From contig NC_092675.1 in assembly GCF_964355755.1 (NCBI RefSeq), positions 30,466,912 through 30,530,911 on the forward strand: DNA of 64,000 bases, given 5' to 3'. The notes below the pieces were generated by a model. The model was not told the DNA's origin. It ran no database searches and was given only the letters and a program-made list of their open reading frames with translations. The translations under genes and the position numbers were made by a program. The stretch comes from Antedon mediterranea. Its lineage: Eukaryota > Echinodermata > Crinoidea > Comatulida > Antedonidae. Below, one piece after another: positions 21,601 to 36,600 of the stretch (the first letter of the stretch is position 1; each line of letters opens with the position of its first letter).

Positions 21601-24600
21601 TATAAAAGTTGGCATCCAATATCCTATGTTTTAAAAGGAGCAAAATGTAATATAAAAAATAAACATTACAGATAATATATTGTGTTTGTTACATTACATG
21701 TCATTATAAAAGAACCTAAAACCAAAATATACCGTACAACAAATATCAATCAATTTTATAGATTTTAACCAAGCAACTAAACTCACGTCAAACTCTTTTT
21801 GAAAGGTTTCAGTTTTGTGGTCTTTTCGTTTGCGGACGTACCCTTGAAGATCGTGCAAACGTACTGGCTGATAGCGGGTTTTTAGTTTCGATTTTGACAC
21901 AGATTTCTGTGATGGTATTGGTGTAAGTTTCGGCATAGGATTTGGACCAGGTTTCAGTGAAGTCATAGGTTTCAGAGTATTTATTTTCGGGTTAAGTGAA
22001 TCATCTCCAAGTTCATTTTCGTCGGAATCTGTAGACAAAATCATTTAGTAATTGATAAAACATGTTTTTTTTTTGTTTTTTTTGGTAAGGCTTACCCATC
22101 CTACAAATTGTTTCTTCTTTCTTTTAAAGTTTTGGCTGATAATAATAATAATAATGTGAAAAAAGGGTCATGTGCAAAAACATTTTAATACTACTAATAT
22201 AACTTGCTGTGAGAGCAAATAGCATGGTGACAATTCTCAGTGCTGAAACGTACAATAAATAATATTTATTTAATCAAGTGAATACTTAATTATAGAATAA
22301 TTATAATTCCAATTTATTGAATGGGGTATAATAATGAAGCATTTGATTTTGTTATACATACCTTGTCCGTAAGCGTTATATAACACGTTCGGTACAGCAA
22401 TATTGTCAGTTGTATCGTTAAGTCTTCTAAAAGTTGTACTGATAAAATAATTTAAAGAAATTAAAAAAAAATTAGATTCCACATGCATCAAATTCACTAA
22501 AAATAAAGTTAGGCTTACGTGGTAGGTAAAGAATATATTATTGAAATTCGTGGTGACGCAATTACGCAACTAGGTATGCCACATTCAAAATAAGCTCTCT
22601 AAACCATCATTGCTATTTCCCATCCCAGCTCAACAAACTTTTATACATTTTTGATTGTTAATGCATTCATTCATTTAGCCAGACATTTAGCAATACAAAA
22701 AATCAAAACATGAATATCAAAAATGAATTAACTAAATTACTGTAAATTCTTGTCCAAACTAAGAGATTCTCAATGATATAGCTTTTATTAACTTAATGAT
22801 ATACATATATAATGGAACAATAAATGATTGTAGTCTACATTATAAACAATACAAACCCTATATTGTCCTACCTTCGTTTGAATATCACAACCAATACAAG
22901 TAGTATCACCAAACACACAATTATCAGTCCTGATATTAGTACAACTAAATAAGAGAGGAAATTATTATTTTCATATTATTATGTCGATAAATAGAACAAT
23001 TAATATCAATACTAAGTAAAAAACATAGGACAAATTTTATAAAAATAAAGAAAATGAATAAAACAAAATTAATGTCTTTACGTACCTCTAACTTGTGTCT
23101 TATATGCTGCGCTTATACCTCCATTGTCAGCAGAAGTACCCATATCATTACTCGCCACCACCTACAAGCAAAAACAATCAGGCAACCCAACGTTTATTTT
23201 TGTAGAAAGGTATATTTTGAGTGTTGACTGATCAGTTTCAGCAGGAAAATATTGGTAAACATTTTACTACAAAAAAATGTGTGACAGGATAACTTGCCTA
23301 AATAAAATGTGAAAGTGTAAAAACAATTAAACAATTTATTTTTTGTCTGTACGTTTATAATTATAACTGACCTCAACGGTATACTCTGTGTTTGACTTGA
23401 TACCATCATCACTCGTAAACTTCGTACTCGTTACTGATCCACTAACGGTTTTGCTAATTTTGCCACCACCTGATGACGTCAGTGTCACTGTATAATTATG
23501 TACTGTACAATCATTACTGGTTGGAGCTTCCCATTCAACTTCAACTGTATCCTTTCCGGGAGTTACTTTGATATTTTCAGGATCTCCCGGAGCTAAATGG
23601 AATACAATGTTTACTGTATAGAAGGCCTTAGTAAATTAATAAAAACATTTTAAACAAATAGAGTTATTTAAACTACATTCCTGATCAGTATTCTTACCTA
23701 CAGTGCCACTTTGAATAATATCAGATGTTTTTGGTCCTTCTAGATCTTGATTCTTTCCATAAACTTCAAAAGTATATTCATTACATGGCTTTACAGCTAT
23801 TTTCACTGTGTTAGACTTTGTAGTACTTTTTATAACAACATTACTCTTGTCTTTTAATGAATATTCATATATCATGTCACCATTACGACTACCACACGGA
23901 ATCTCCAACCACGATATAGTTAAAGAATGTGGCTCTTGATCAGACATTTTCATTATCTTAGGCGCTTTATCAGGAGCTTTTTTAAGAAATAAAGAAGAAA
24001 CTATTATTAATATAATCATGTTATAGGATTTTGTGGATTTTAGGATGTTTTATATTACCTTTCCTCTGACCACATTCCTGCAAATCATATGACAATGTTT
24101 AGAATCAGTTGGAACTAAAGTAAGATCATATTTCTTTTTTACATTTTAGAATCACAACATACTATGAATTAATACTAATAGTTTACTATAGTGCATTTAC
24201 TGTATGATATGCCAATCAGTGGCGTATCCAGTTGGGGGGGGGGGGTGGATACCCGGACCCCCTTCTGATTTCGTGTTCGTCGGCACATCATCGCGTCCGT
24301 CGGCAAACAAAGGTGCCGGGGGAAAAAAATAGAGTTAGGATAATAAGAATAAACTATTATTCAGACAATAATTGAACTGTAAACATAATTCTTTTGAGTG
24401 TTTGTTTATTTACATATCATATCATTGATCCCTTCAGATCAACTATTTTTTATTTTCATTACATCTAACGAAAAACGTAAAAAATGTGGTCAAAATATCT
24501 TATTATCTAGAACGTACGTACGGCCGTACGCGTACGCGCTAAATTGTTTACTCAAAAGTCTTTGAATGGTCCGGTGACCTTACCCTATTCAACCTTGTTT

Positions 24601-27600
24601 TTGCAGCTGAGCCTCTCATGACCTGGGATTTGTATGGTTCCTACGCTAAGATTATATAGTTCCACATGCCATATGCTTTTTTCTCTAAGATATATTTATT
24701 ATAAGTGCCAAAAACCCGTTTTTTTTTTCTCTCGATATGAGTCCTTTATTATTAAAATTTTCTAAAGAAAAAGCACACATACCATACAAAATATCCATGT
24801 ATTTCATTTTTGGAACCGAATAGCCCGCGAGGCTCAACTACAAAACCACCATTTTGTGATATGATGTCATCGTAAGCCAATCAAAGCTGAGCTTTCTCGT
24901 GATTGGGATTGCCCACGGTTGAATGATTTTGGATTCTGGCTTAATTGATCGGTGGATGCGAACCCGCAGCGGAATCTTTTCTCTCGCGCGTGTACCATGA
25001 ATCTCTCTGATCGTTACTACACACAAAGTTAGAGCAATGAATTTTTCCAAATTCCGTTAATTAAACAAATTTATATATTTTATAAGCATTTAATAACATG
25101 TTTTATTGATATTTTCAATGGTGATATATAAAATAAATTACTAAAAAACGTAATTATATGTAATTATTTTAACCAAAAATGGCACAGTTAATAGATTCGT
25201 CGACTGAGGCCGCAAATTGTTTTACTTCTTTCGTGGCTAAAAACGATCAATTTCGGCGATGTTTTAGAACCTATATTTCGAAAACTACAAGTCAGATTTT
25301 CGTAATTCATTCTTTATTGTAATATTAATACAACATACTAACATATAATGTTTAATTTGGTTTTAATTTTGCATCGTTATCCCTATAAGACAACATGACT
25401 ATGCAATCCTATAACATAATTGATGTGTAGGGCTAGGCATGTGTACAGTACACGTAATGACCCTGATTTTGTCGGCAAATTGGCAATTCCCGACTTCAAA
25501 ATCCTGGATACGCCACTGATGCCAATGACCTAAAGAATAGGAACACAGTCTAGTAAACATGATATTAAGAAAGGTATAGTGTATCTCCTCGAATTTTTAT
25601 TTAAATTATTCACCAATCACCACTTCAAGACATCGTGACGAAAGATGTATTCTATGCAGTAATATATTGTTAATAAAAGTACAGTATTCATTGGGTTGCC
25701 TACCACTTTCTTCTGTTTGTACTGTATGTTCATCTGATGCTGCTCCAGCTACGTCATTAGACACTGCAGTAACTTGGATTCGATATTGAGAATACGCACT
25801 CAGATTTGATAAGATGTATGAAGCAGTTTGAACTGGACCTTTATTGATGACTTCATTACTAGTGTTATCACACATGTCAAATTCTATTAACTGATAAGTT
25901 ACGTTGTATATGACAGGACAGTTTCCATTTGTCACTTCATTCCAAGAAAAAGAAATGTAGTCTGGCCCTGAAGTATCAGTAAGTCCTTCAACTTTGGACG
26001 GAACTAAGAAATACATAACAATATATGTCTGTTAGTAAAAAAATAAACAAACAATCTGATATTATATTCAACGATTGTTAGTAATGCCTGCTGACCCATC
26101 TGGTAGATTAATCTATAAACGAAATAGAAAGTAATACAATACATTGCAAATACGATAAGATAAGATGCAACCTATCAAGTTGTCTTCAAACTGTCATCTC
26201 GTTGCGAAAGCGGCTCGACAGACACTTTTTTGGTTTTTGTTAGGAAAATGGTCGTCACATATATCTACACAATGTTACAACACAATCAGACGGAAGATGT
26301 TATTAAAAACAAAATTGGGGAACACACAGTGCAGCCAAAAGTGTGCCACACCTACAATTGGAAGGTTAATGTTTAAACAAAAATTTAATTTTAACATTTT
26401 TTTTACCAATTTCGAGAGTTTTAGTTGTTTCAATATTGCTCCATGGTCCTTTGAATCCAGCGTTGTTCTCTATTCGTACTTTACATGTATACCACGTGCA
26501 CGCTGTTAACCCATCAATTGTAGTCGATGTAACATCACTGACAGTGACAGTTCTAGATTCTGAATCTGACTCACAACATACATCATAATGAAAAGTGTTG
26601 CATTGTATTTTTTCTGCATCATTATTTATTTCCTGCGGAGAAAAATTAAAGCTATAACTATAATTGTAATTCTCATAGTTATATTCAAAGAAGAAGAAAA
26701 TACAGAATCAACACCCACCTGCCATGCGACTGTTAATGAAGAACTGGATGGATAAACTGCAATAATATGTAGAGAAACCAATGGCGCTATAAAAAAAAAA
26801 CTAACCAAATTAAGAAAGTATCGTTACCTCCTTTGCCTTTGAGTGTAAAAATACAAAATAGCAACAATGTAAGCTTATTGTCAAGGTTAATTATTCTAGT
26901 CTAGTCACAATTATTTTTCTGTCAAAGGTTTCTATGCTTGTTTTCAGATGATGAATATGAATGGTTAATTGATGTTTATAAATATATTGATCAATTGATC
27001 TTACTTGAACATATCGTTGATTCTGTCACAACTTGACTGTCTGGTCCACAAACATCTTGTCCGTCGATGTTCTTACAAACACGAACTTTCACCTCAATTG
27101 TTCGATTTGGCGGTAATCCAGTAATTGTAAACACGTCATCAGTTGTTGTGATTGTTGTAAATGTTGATTCTTCTTCACTTTTATATAACACTTTATAAGA
27201 TGAAGCTGGTCCAGTTCCATAATCTTCACCAAAAGTCCAACCATACGAGACAGTCATATTGGTGGCTGTGACGTCAGTAATTGTTATTGTCTTAAATAAA
27301 TGCGGTAAAGCTGAGGAAATGAACACGACGTATATTATGGAGTGATTAAAATGTGCATCTGGTTTTGGATATCCATGAATTAGCAATCAAAAATTAGCTA
27401 AATTAACCCTTCTTAACCCTGTCGAGAAGAAAAATATAGTAACGGGGATGGGGAATAATACATTTAGTTACTTACTCTATTTGGAAATGTTATTATAGTC
27501 ATTCGATTATTATGTATGTACTATGGATATTGACCAAAAATGAATAATGAATAGAATGGTTTTAGAATAGCTAAATTTAACAGTAATGTATAAGGGATAC

Positions 27601-30600
27601 ATTGATTAAGCTTGATAGTACATTGACGTTTTGGTATTGATCACTTTTGGTAGAAAAAATATGGTAAGTTATTATACATTAAATGTTAAAATTTACTCAC
27701 CTATCTGGCAATCGTTACCTCCCCATCCATACGCACAGTCCCCACTATCGCAGTAACCAGTGGTTTTGCTGCATGAGGAAGATGTTTCACAGTGACAACT
27801 ATACTGACAAATCTCACCAAATTTTCCATCAACGCATATCACGTGGTCTGGAGAAAAAATACATTGTTAGTTCTTTTTCTCTTTTGTGCATACATATTTA
27901 GTTAGGTTAAATAATTTGTCTATTCCTATTCCATGAAAGAAAGAAAGAAAATACATGGAGGAAATGAACAACAAAAATGTAAATATTGAATAAATCATCA
28001 TTATTCTATTCTATTTGTGTATTTGATTGTGCATACAAATTATGCAGTTCTAATCATGTATCATATTATCATATTTATTATTAGGCTATTATGCTGTATT
28101 TTATTGACTCTTATTAATGTTTGATCATATTCTTTGATAACATGTATCTTGAACATGTATCAAGTAAATCAGGTATACGTTATAGAATATAGTCTTTAAT
28201 TGTTCCCAGGATAGAAACGATGGCCTTCATTCATCCACATTTATTTGAAAGAGTCCACGAAAAACAAGCATGCATTTACAGTAAGTTAAATGGTACAATA
28301 ATATATAAACTATTTCAGGGATCGGAATCAGAAGTAAAAAAACTTGTTTTATACCAATCCAGAAAAACGGAAAAACAACTGCATGACATCATTAATAACA
28401 ATGATAGCTATTTCAAATATTTCATTTAACAAATGCAACTACGGCACATTATGATTTTATTTGGAAATAATATGTTTCCAAACATATTATTAAATATGTT
28501 TAGGTTTTTGTTGTAGTTTCTGTAGACAGTTTATTACATAACTTAGGACCATGTACTGTAACAAACAATTTAGTCTTTTTAGCCAAGTAAATGTGACTTC
28601 CGATCTGTTGGTATTGCTAAGATGATAAATGTTACTTACTTTATGTTTGAAAAAACATAAAGTTAAAACATAAAGTTAGAGTTTAGCAATAAATTATTCA
28701 CATTATCAATAATGGATACAACTTGTAAGCTATGTAGATCGTAAATATTTAGAATGTTTAACTTCTTAAATAAAGCTTCACTACACTATGAGCTATAAAA
28801 TGGGATAACGAAATAATTCTTACAACTCGTTTCTGTAACTTAAGAATTTTCATGATATTAGTGGTAAAGTCGGCTGCCCAGATAATGTTGCAATATTGCA
28901 AATGAGGAAAAATAATAGCATTATATAAATTAAATATGTTGAGAACAAAATTAAACTACAGCTTAAATATTTTACAAAAAGTCCAATAAATTATTTACAA
29001 TTAATTAATCTTCGTAAGTTTTGTAACTGGGCAAATTGTGTAGGCCTATCACCATCGGTCACGTATATAACAGCAGTAATTTGAGATCAATGGTATGAAT
29101 ATTATATTTGCATATCAAACTAAATTTACCAAGACATTTATTTCCCTCATATCCACCACTACATGTAGCAGCTCCACCTGAACATCCTATTTCGTTGCTA
29201 CAATTTGAACTACAATGACATTCTTGGTTACATCCTGCACCATAGGTTATCCCTGTACATTCTGTTTAAACAGATAAAAACACTTAAATAACAATGAAAA
29301 CGTATATATTTGCTATGAAACTGTTATATAGAAGAGAAAATGATGCAATAATTGTAAAACAAAACAATGAGATCACAAAAGAAATCCAATAATAACATAA
29401 TAGTTTAGATTTAGTGGATATTAGTAATATTTCCCAATTTACATTAATTGGTTTCCATCTTACCCTTTTCTCAATTTTGTTTCTCAGTGTTAACTGTTCG
29501 TGGGAGACCAATGCGAAAACAATTACATTTAGCCAACATATAAATTAAAAACTTACATTGCAGAGAGACAATAGTTTGAAACTGTCGTTTATGATTTACT
29601 TAAGCATAATATTAATAATTTATTTATTTACAAACCTTCTTCGCATGTATCGCCATGGAAACCTGCAATACAATCGCATCCAACAGGATCTGGAGGACAT
29701 AACATGGTTCCTGAGCATGTTGATCCTTCTCTACCCGAGCACTTAATACCGCATAGTCGACCCCAATTATTGTTACCACATCCTAAAAAGTTTTGAAATG
29801 TTAAAGATGTTATATATGTCATATGTCATGTTGCAACTGAATTTTAAGTTATACATATCTAGTATTTAGTTCAGTAACCGAAAATGTTCAGACAAAATTA
29901 CGGAGCGCCGTCCAACACACTACAGTACCTATTCTGTCATACAAACCATGATTTGTATTTTACAAACCACAGTTTGTCTTTTTATTATAGATAAATATTA
30001 TTGGTTTTTTTTATTTTAGTACAAAGTAAACCAACGGCTTTTATAGTTGGGCATGTGCGGCTGTCAAGCTGACTACCTCAAAATTGATTGCCTAATGAGA
30101 GTAGATTTGCCCCAAGTCTGTAATTATCTTTTTTATGTTAGTCCACCAGTCGAATTTTTTGAGTTTCTTGTCTGAAATACGAGTATTATATTATATGTAT
30201 GAAACGTTATATGTGCCAAAATATTTATCTTTATAATTACGGGATCTATAGTGAGGGTTGTAGCCAAACACAGTAATAAACGACACGGGTTGAAATAAGT
30301 TATAACACTGGGGTAACCACCTACTCTTTCCAAAAGATGCACTAGGTTCGAGTTGGATGTGTACATTGTAGTACCTCCATATTTAAGTCTGTGGTCGAAG
30401 AGTGCCTTCAAAACTGAAGCAAATATTATTCATGTAGCTCCCAGTGTCTCTATATCCTAACCACTCGACCACTGGACTCGATTTGAAGTATATTAATATT
30501 TTACATGAACGAGATAACCGATAGGTTCACACTCTTGTTCAACCTGGGGTTATTTTGGTAGTTATTCCTACCAAGCAAATCACAGGTTATCTTCAGTTTT

Positions 30601-33600
30601 GGGTTTATTATCTGAATGTAATACCTGTTATTCCAAGAAAAAAGAAACGCCAACTCAACTTAGTTATCGTTAGGCGTACTAGCTTAGCTAGCAAGGTATG
30701 GTAGTACCATCACGGACCAAGTCATTACAAATTGAGTATATATTGAGTTTTTTCTTCTTTTTTTTGTCATCATAGTCTGTTCCTCTCCCCCCCCCCCCCC
30801 CAGTCGCCTATGTCGCTATCACTTTAACCCGTTTTTAAATTAATATGGCAATGCTTTTAATCTACCTTGTGAACAAGTATCGTCTTTAAATCCTGCTGGA
30901 CATATACATAACCCAGTCACGTGATCACAAATTCCTCCGTTATAGCAAACTGGACAATTATTATCACAAGTTGATCCATATTTCCTTGTAGGGCAACCTT
31001 TTTTTATTATTAAGATAGCAGAAAACATCATTAACGAAAGACTAGCATCAAATAATAAATTGATAAGATTTTTTTCTGTATTTTTTTTTTATTTTGAGTT
31101 TCAGGTAAAAGTTATATTATGATTACTAAATAGTTAATTACAATTAATAATGAATAATTAATTTTTTAGGCATATTCTTAACGATGAGTAAAAGGCAATA
31201 GATTGAGTTGTGTTTACACAGAGTCGAACAAGTTATAGTAGTAAGGAAAGCAAAAACAAAATAATTGTTAACAACTCACCTCTGACAATCAATCTCATCA
31301 TTGCATGTTTTCCGTTTCTGTCTTTGTAACATTCATATATTCCAGCATCACTTGTTCTGATATTATTAATAGTCAATGTATCTTTACCATTGCCTTCTGG
31401 TATATCAACGTTGTTTAATTTCCATTGCAATTCTGATGCACTGATTGTGGTACTGACTTGTAAAGTCACGTGATCACCAATACTAACGGTAATAGATCGT
31501 CGGTATGGAGTGACGTCAGCTTTTAAAAAAAAATGTCCTCTTTAAAGTATAATGTAAATTATCTAGGCCTAATTATCAAATTGTTACAATTTAAATTTGA
31601 TTGCTTTCCGGGAGCGTGTGTGTGTGTGTCTTGTATGTCTATTTGTGTTTTGTTTTTTGCTCTTATTGACACTTTGTGTACATTAATATAATATGTACAC
31701 AAAGTGTCAATAAGAGCAAAGTCTTAAATCTTCGACTCCACCGGGCTTGCATTTCTTTTTTAATATAAATGATTTGCTTCCTTTTACCTGATAAATAATA
31801 TTTGTTTTGATGAAATGAATACTAGTTGTATTGTTATAATTGAAAAAGAAAGAAGAAAATAAATGATTAAACTTGGTCTAATAATGTATATGATAGATGT
31901 TATGAAAAAAGTGTACAATTGAAATATTCTACGTTACATAATCCTTTTTTAATATAAATGTATATAATTTCTCCCGTCAATATTAATAGGATGTTGCATT
32001 AAATGACATTAGTAATGACATAGAAAACATTTCTTACGGGAATTAGATAGTTTGATAAGCTGTATTGAAAATTAGACGACTCACCATTTTTAGGCAAAAT
32101 TATGAAGGGTATATGTTGAGATGTATTGTCCTTTGTAGCATTTGCAAAGAAAGCACCGACCTTTTGAGGGCCTGAACCACCATTGACATCGACAACCACG
32201 GCAGTACGTCCATCTCTATCTGATAATAATATCATTGATCCTGCAGGGAACATTGTATCTGAAGGAACAAGCGTGCTTCTTTCTTGATATTGATAACCAT
32301 CACCATCAACATTATCATCATTCCCTGTTACAGGTCTTCCTTGTAGCCCAGTGCCTGTGTCGCTTTCTCTTCCAAGTGTTATATTTCGAGTTCTATCTGG
32401 TTCATCGGTGTAACCTCCAAATGTTGACACTGTGTAATCATCAATGTTAACCATTGGATTTGGGCACCAGATAGTAAGATCAAGAATTTCACCTGTTACG
32501 TACAATTATTGTGTTACTTTACTGAGAATAATTAACAATACAAGATAAATAGGTCAATTTTGTATACGAACTTTCTATTCTCATCGAATATGCAATTAAC
32601 GTGCATTGTTACAGCATAGCTGAGTAATTTAGAAACAAATTAGAAATAAATAATTATATATTTCATAAAATTGAAAAAAATTTATAATCAAATATATAAT
32701 ATGTAAAATTCACATGATTATTTCACTATTTCTTAATTTTATGGCAAACTGTTTGCAAAGAGATACAGATACATTGCTAGTTGTGCTGTGATTTTTTTTT
32801 TGTGGAAGGCGGTACGCGTTAATAAAAAATTTCTAAATGTTGACAATGGAGGAATACAAAAATTAAAAGCTATTTCAATCTTTCAAATTTGGTTATCGTC
32901 AATAATGATGATGACATTATACAGTATAATATTTTTGGGTAAAATACTGCATTTTTATACTAAATGAATTTGTGTTATACGCACTTGGAAGTTTACATTT
33001 TACACCCACGTCCTCCCAATGATTACACTTAGGCTTCCCCCATACGCTATGGTCACACGCTGCTAAATTAGTCTCTTGTCCATCACACTCAACCTCACTA
33101 AAATGTATTCTTCCACTGCCCGCTCCAAAAATGTCACTATTTGTAACCTCCGCCGCTCCAAAGCCAAGCTGCCGGCAGACTACATCGGCGTCAAAGCGAT
33201 CCCAGTTGTCATCGCATACTGTTCCCCATTCCTTGTTGTAGAAGTACTCAATGCGACCCTCAAATGAGTTTAAGCCATCAACTAAACGAACTATAATATA
33301 GAAATGTGTTCATCCAAAAAATATATATATTTTCACCAATAGTAAAAAAAAAACAATGCCGCTGAATTGTTGTCGGAAGCGATCACATTTAAACAAGAAA
33401 AATAGAAAATAATTACTTGGTTGGAAGAATGATTGGAATCAATAGTGTTAATACATACAATTTGAGTTACAAACCTTTTGGCATACAGCGGACTCCAGCA
33501 TTATTTTGTTGTCCGCACGATGACGTCATAACACTATGACTACACAAATGTAATTGTGGCTCTGTACCAGTACATTGGACACTACCGAAGTGGATCGGAC

Positions 33601-36600
33601 CGACTCTTTGACCAAATTCAGATCCAGTCACGGCAGAAAGAGCATCCGGGTATTCTAATTGCAGACAGACGACTTTTGCATCTTTCTGGTCCCATCCGTT
33701 ATCGCAAACCGTACCCCATTGTCCGTCCTTAAATACTTCAACACGACCCTCGCTCTCCAGGGTGCCTTCTGTCAATCGAAGGGTATCTGTAGAAAAAACC
33801 ATTGTAAATCTATTATTTATTCATCTATTGTGACTATAAATTATCTGCTTATCTGCCGGTATCCTTATTAAGCACCGGGTCAACCCTTGTTTTGATGAAC
33901 AGGCCTATACGAATAAATAACGGGACATTATTATCTGTTATACATATATTTAAATTTATAAAAGGATTATCTTACAATTTCCGCAAACCACGCCTGCGTC
34001 TTCTTTATGACTGCAATCATGTACATTCAAACCATTGCTGCTACAATCAAGGATATTGCTCTCTGATCCAGAACACGCTACATTATCAAGCAGGATGGGT
34101 GAGGCAGCATTCCCTTCACCATAGGCGGCACGACCTGGAGCTCCAGTAGCATCTAAATAACCTAGCTGACGGCATACTACTGTCGCATCATGTATATCCC
34201 AGTTATCGTCACAAATCGTTCCCCATTCGCCGTTGTAGTAGATTTCAACACGTCCTTCATATTGGCCTAACCCACCAACGAGACGAACATCTTGGTTTTA
34301 AAAAATAATCATTCATGTGTTTTATTATAAATAACTGAAACATTAACTTCGTTTGCCATGATTTTAAATCCATATGTTATACATACACACAACATTTTAA
34401 AAAAATTATAAAAATCATGATGCTGATTCTGTAAAAAATATTATCAATTAACAAATTATTGAATATGCTCAGATATTTGTATGGCAGTATGTTGAGCCAG
34501 ACATTTTCTAATTTTTATCGTTAGATTTCCTTTGGTGTCATATCATAATACAATATTTTTGACCATCTTGCATCACTAAATACTGTAAGTAGCTCATAGT
34601 ATTATCTTACTATTTACACAAATCACTCCAGCATCTTCAGAGTGCCCGCAATTGTGCACATTCAAACCATTGCTGCTACAATCAAGGATATTCCTCTCTG
34701 ATCCAGAACACGCTACATTATCAAGCAGGATGGGTGAGCCAGCATTCCCTTCACCATAGGCAGCACGACCTGGAGCTCCAGTAGCATCTAAATACCCTAG
34801 CTGACGGCATACTACTGTCGCATCATGTATATCCCAGTTATCGTCACAAATCGTTCCCCATTCGCCGTTATAGTAGATTTCAACACGTCCTTCATATTGG
34901 CCTGACCCACCAACGAGACGAACATCTTGGTTTAAAAAAATAATCATTCATGTGTTTTATTATAAATAACTGAAACATTAACTTCGTTTGCCATGATTTT
35001 AAATCCATATGTTATACATACACACAACATTTTAAAAAAATTATAAAAATTATGATGCTGATTCTGTAAAAAATATTATCAATTAACAAATTATTGAATA
35101 TGCTCAGATATTTGTATGACAGTATGTTGAGCCAGACATTTTCTAATTTTTATCGTTAGATTTCCTTTGGTGTCATATCATAATACAATATTTGTGACCA
35201 TCTTGCATCACTAAATACTGTAAGTAGCTCTCAGTATTATCTTACTATTTACACAAATCACTCCAGCATCTTCAGAGTGCCCGCAATTGTGCACATTCAA
35301 ACCATTGCTGCTACAATCAAGGATATTGCTCTCTGATCCAGAACACGCTACATTATCAAGCAGGATGGGTGAGCCAGCATTCCCTTCACCATAGGCAGCA
35401 CGACCTGGAGCTCCAGTAGCATCTAAATACCCTAGCTGACGGCATACTACTGTCGCATCATGTATATCCCAGTTATCGTCACAAATCGTTCCCCATTCGC
35501 CGTTATAGTAGATTTCAACACGTCCTTCATATTGGCCTGACCCACCAACCAGACGAATATCTTGGTTAAAAAAAAACATTCATGTGTTTTATTAAAAATT
35601 ACTGGAACACTAACTTCGTTTGCCATGATTTGAAATCCATGTTATACATACACAAAAAATATTTTTTTTTTATAAAATTATGATGCCGATTCGGAAAAAA
35701 ATATTACCAATTAACAAATTATTGAATATGCGCAGATATTTGTATGGCAGTATGTTGAGCCAGACATTTTCTAATTATTATCGTTAGATTTCCTTTGGTG
35801 TCATACCATAATACAATATTCGTAATCATCTTACATTACTAAATACTGTATGCAGTTCAGAGTATTATCTTACAATTACAAACCACTCCAGCATCTTCAG
35901 AGTGCCTGCAATCGTTCACATTCAAACCATTGCTGTCACAGTCGAGGATATTGCTCTCTGATCCAGAACACGCTACTTCATCCAGCAGGATGGCAGCATT
36001 CCCTTCACCATAGGCGGCACGACCTGGAGCTCCAGTAGCATCTACATACCCTAGCTGACGGCATACTACTGTCGCATCATGTATATCCCAGTTATCGTCA
36101 CAAATCGTTCCCCATTTGCCGTTGTAGTAGATCTCAACGCGTCCTTCATATTGGCCTGACCCGCCAACGAGACGAACATCTTTTGAAAAAAACATTAACA
36201 TATTGCACTCTTGTACTTATTCCAATATTCAAAATACTGTAATAATAGAATTGTTATAGCAATAATCTAACAATCATTTGATAGACATGTACACTATGTG
36301 AATATCAAACAATTATCTATTTATTAGTTTCTATAGCGTCTCTATTCAGAAACTTTAAATTTGGTTTACAATATCTAAAATATCAGTCACCTGTTATATT
36401 AGGCATACTTTTAAAAGTCCAAATAATAAGATAGTATAACGTTAATTTAATTAAATCAGAGCACGTTAAAAAAGTATCTGAAATTCTATAAACGTATAAT
36501 TAAGTCACTGGCAGTTAGGATCCAACAATCTTAAACGCAAATGAGGCCCCAGAGAACAATTTAACAAATATAATTACTCGTGTAATAGGTTTAAATTTAT

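Noticed and set aside
26165-26509. 114-codon + strand frame
   Set aside because: It overlaps the true FN3-2 exon of gene B on the opposite strand and shows no domain.
28220-28429. 69-codon + strand frame in gene B intron
   Set aside because: It resembles no family, has no splice partner and lies next to a decayed LINE; probably chance.
30300-30490. Another tRNA-derived SINE on the minus strand
   Set aside because: An A-box-like GTGGTCGAGTGGTTAGGAT and a weak B-box-like element occur, but they are about 140 bases apart and no SINE tail is visible, so the evidence is too weak for a feature.
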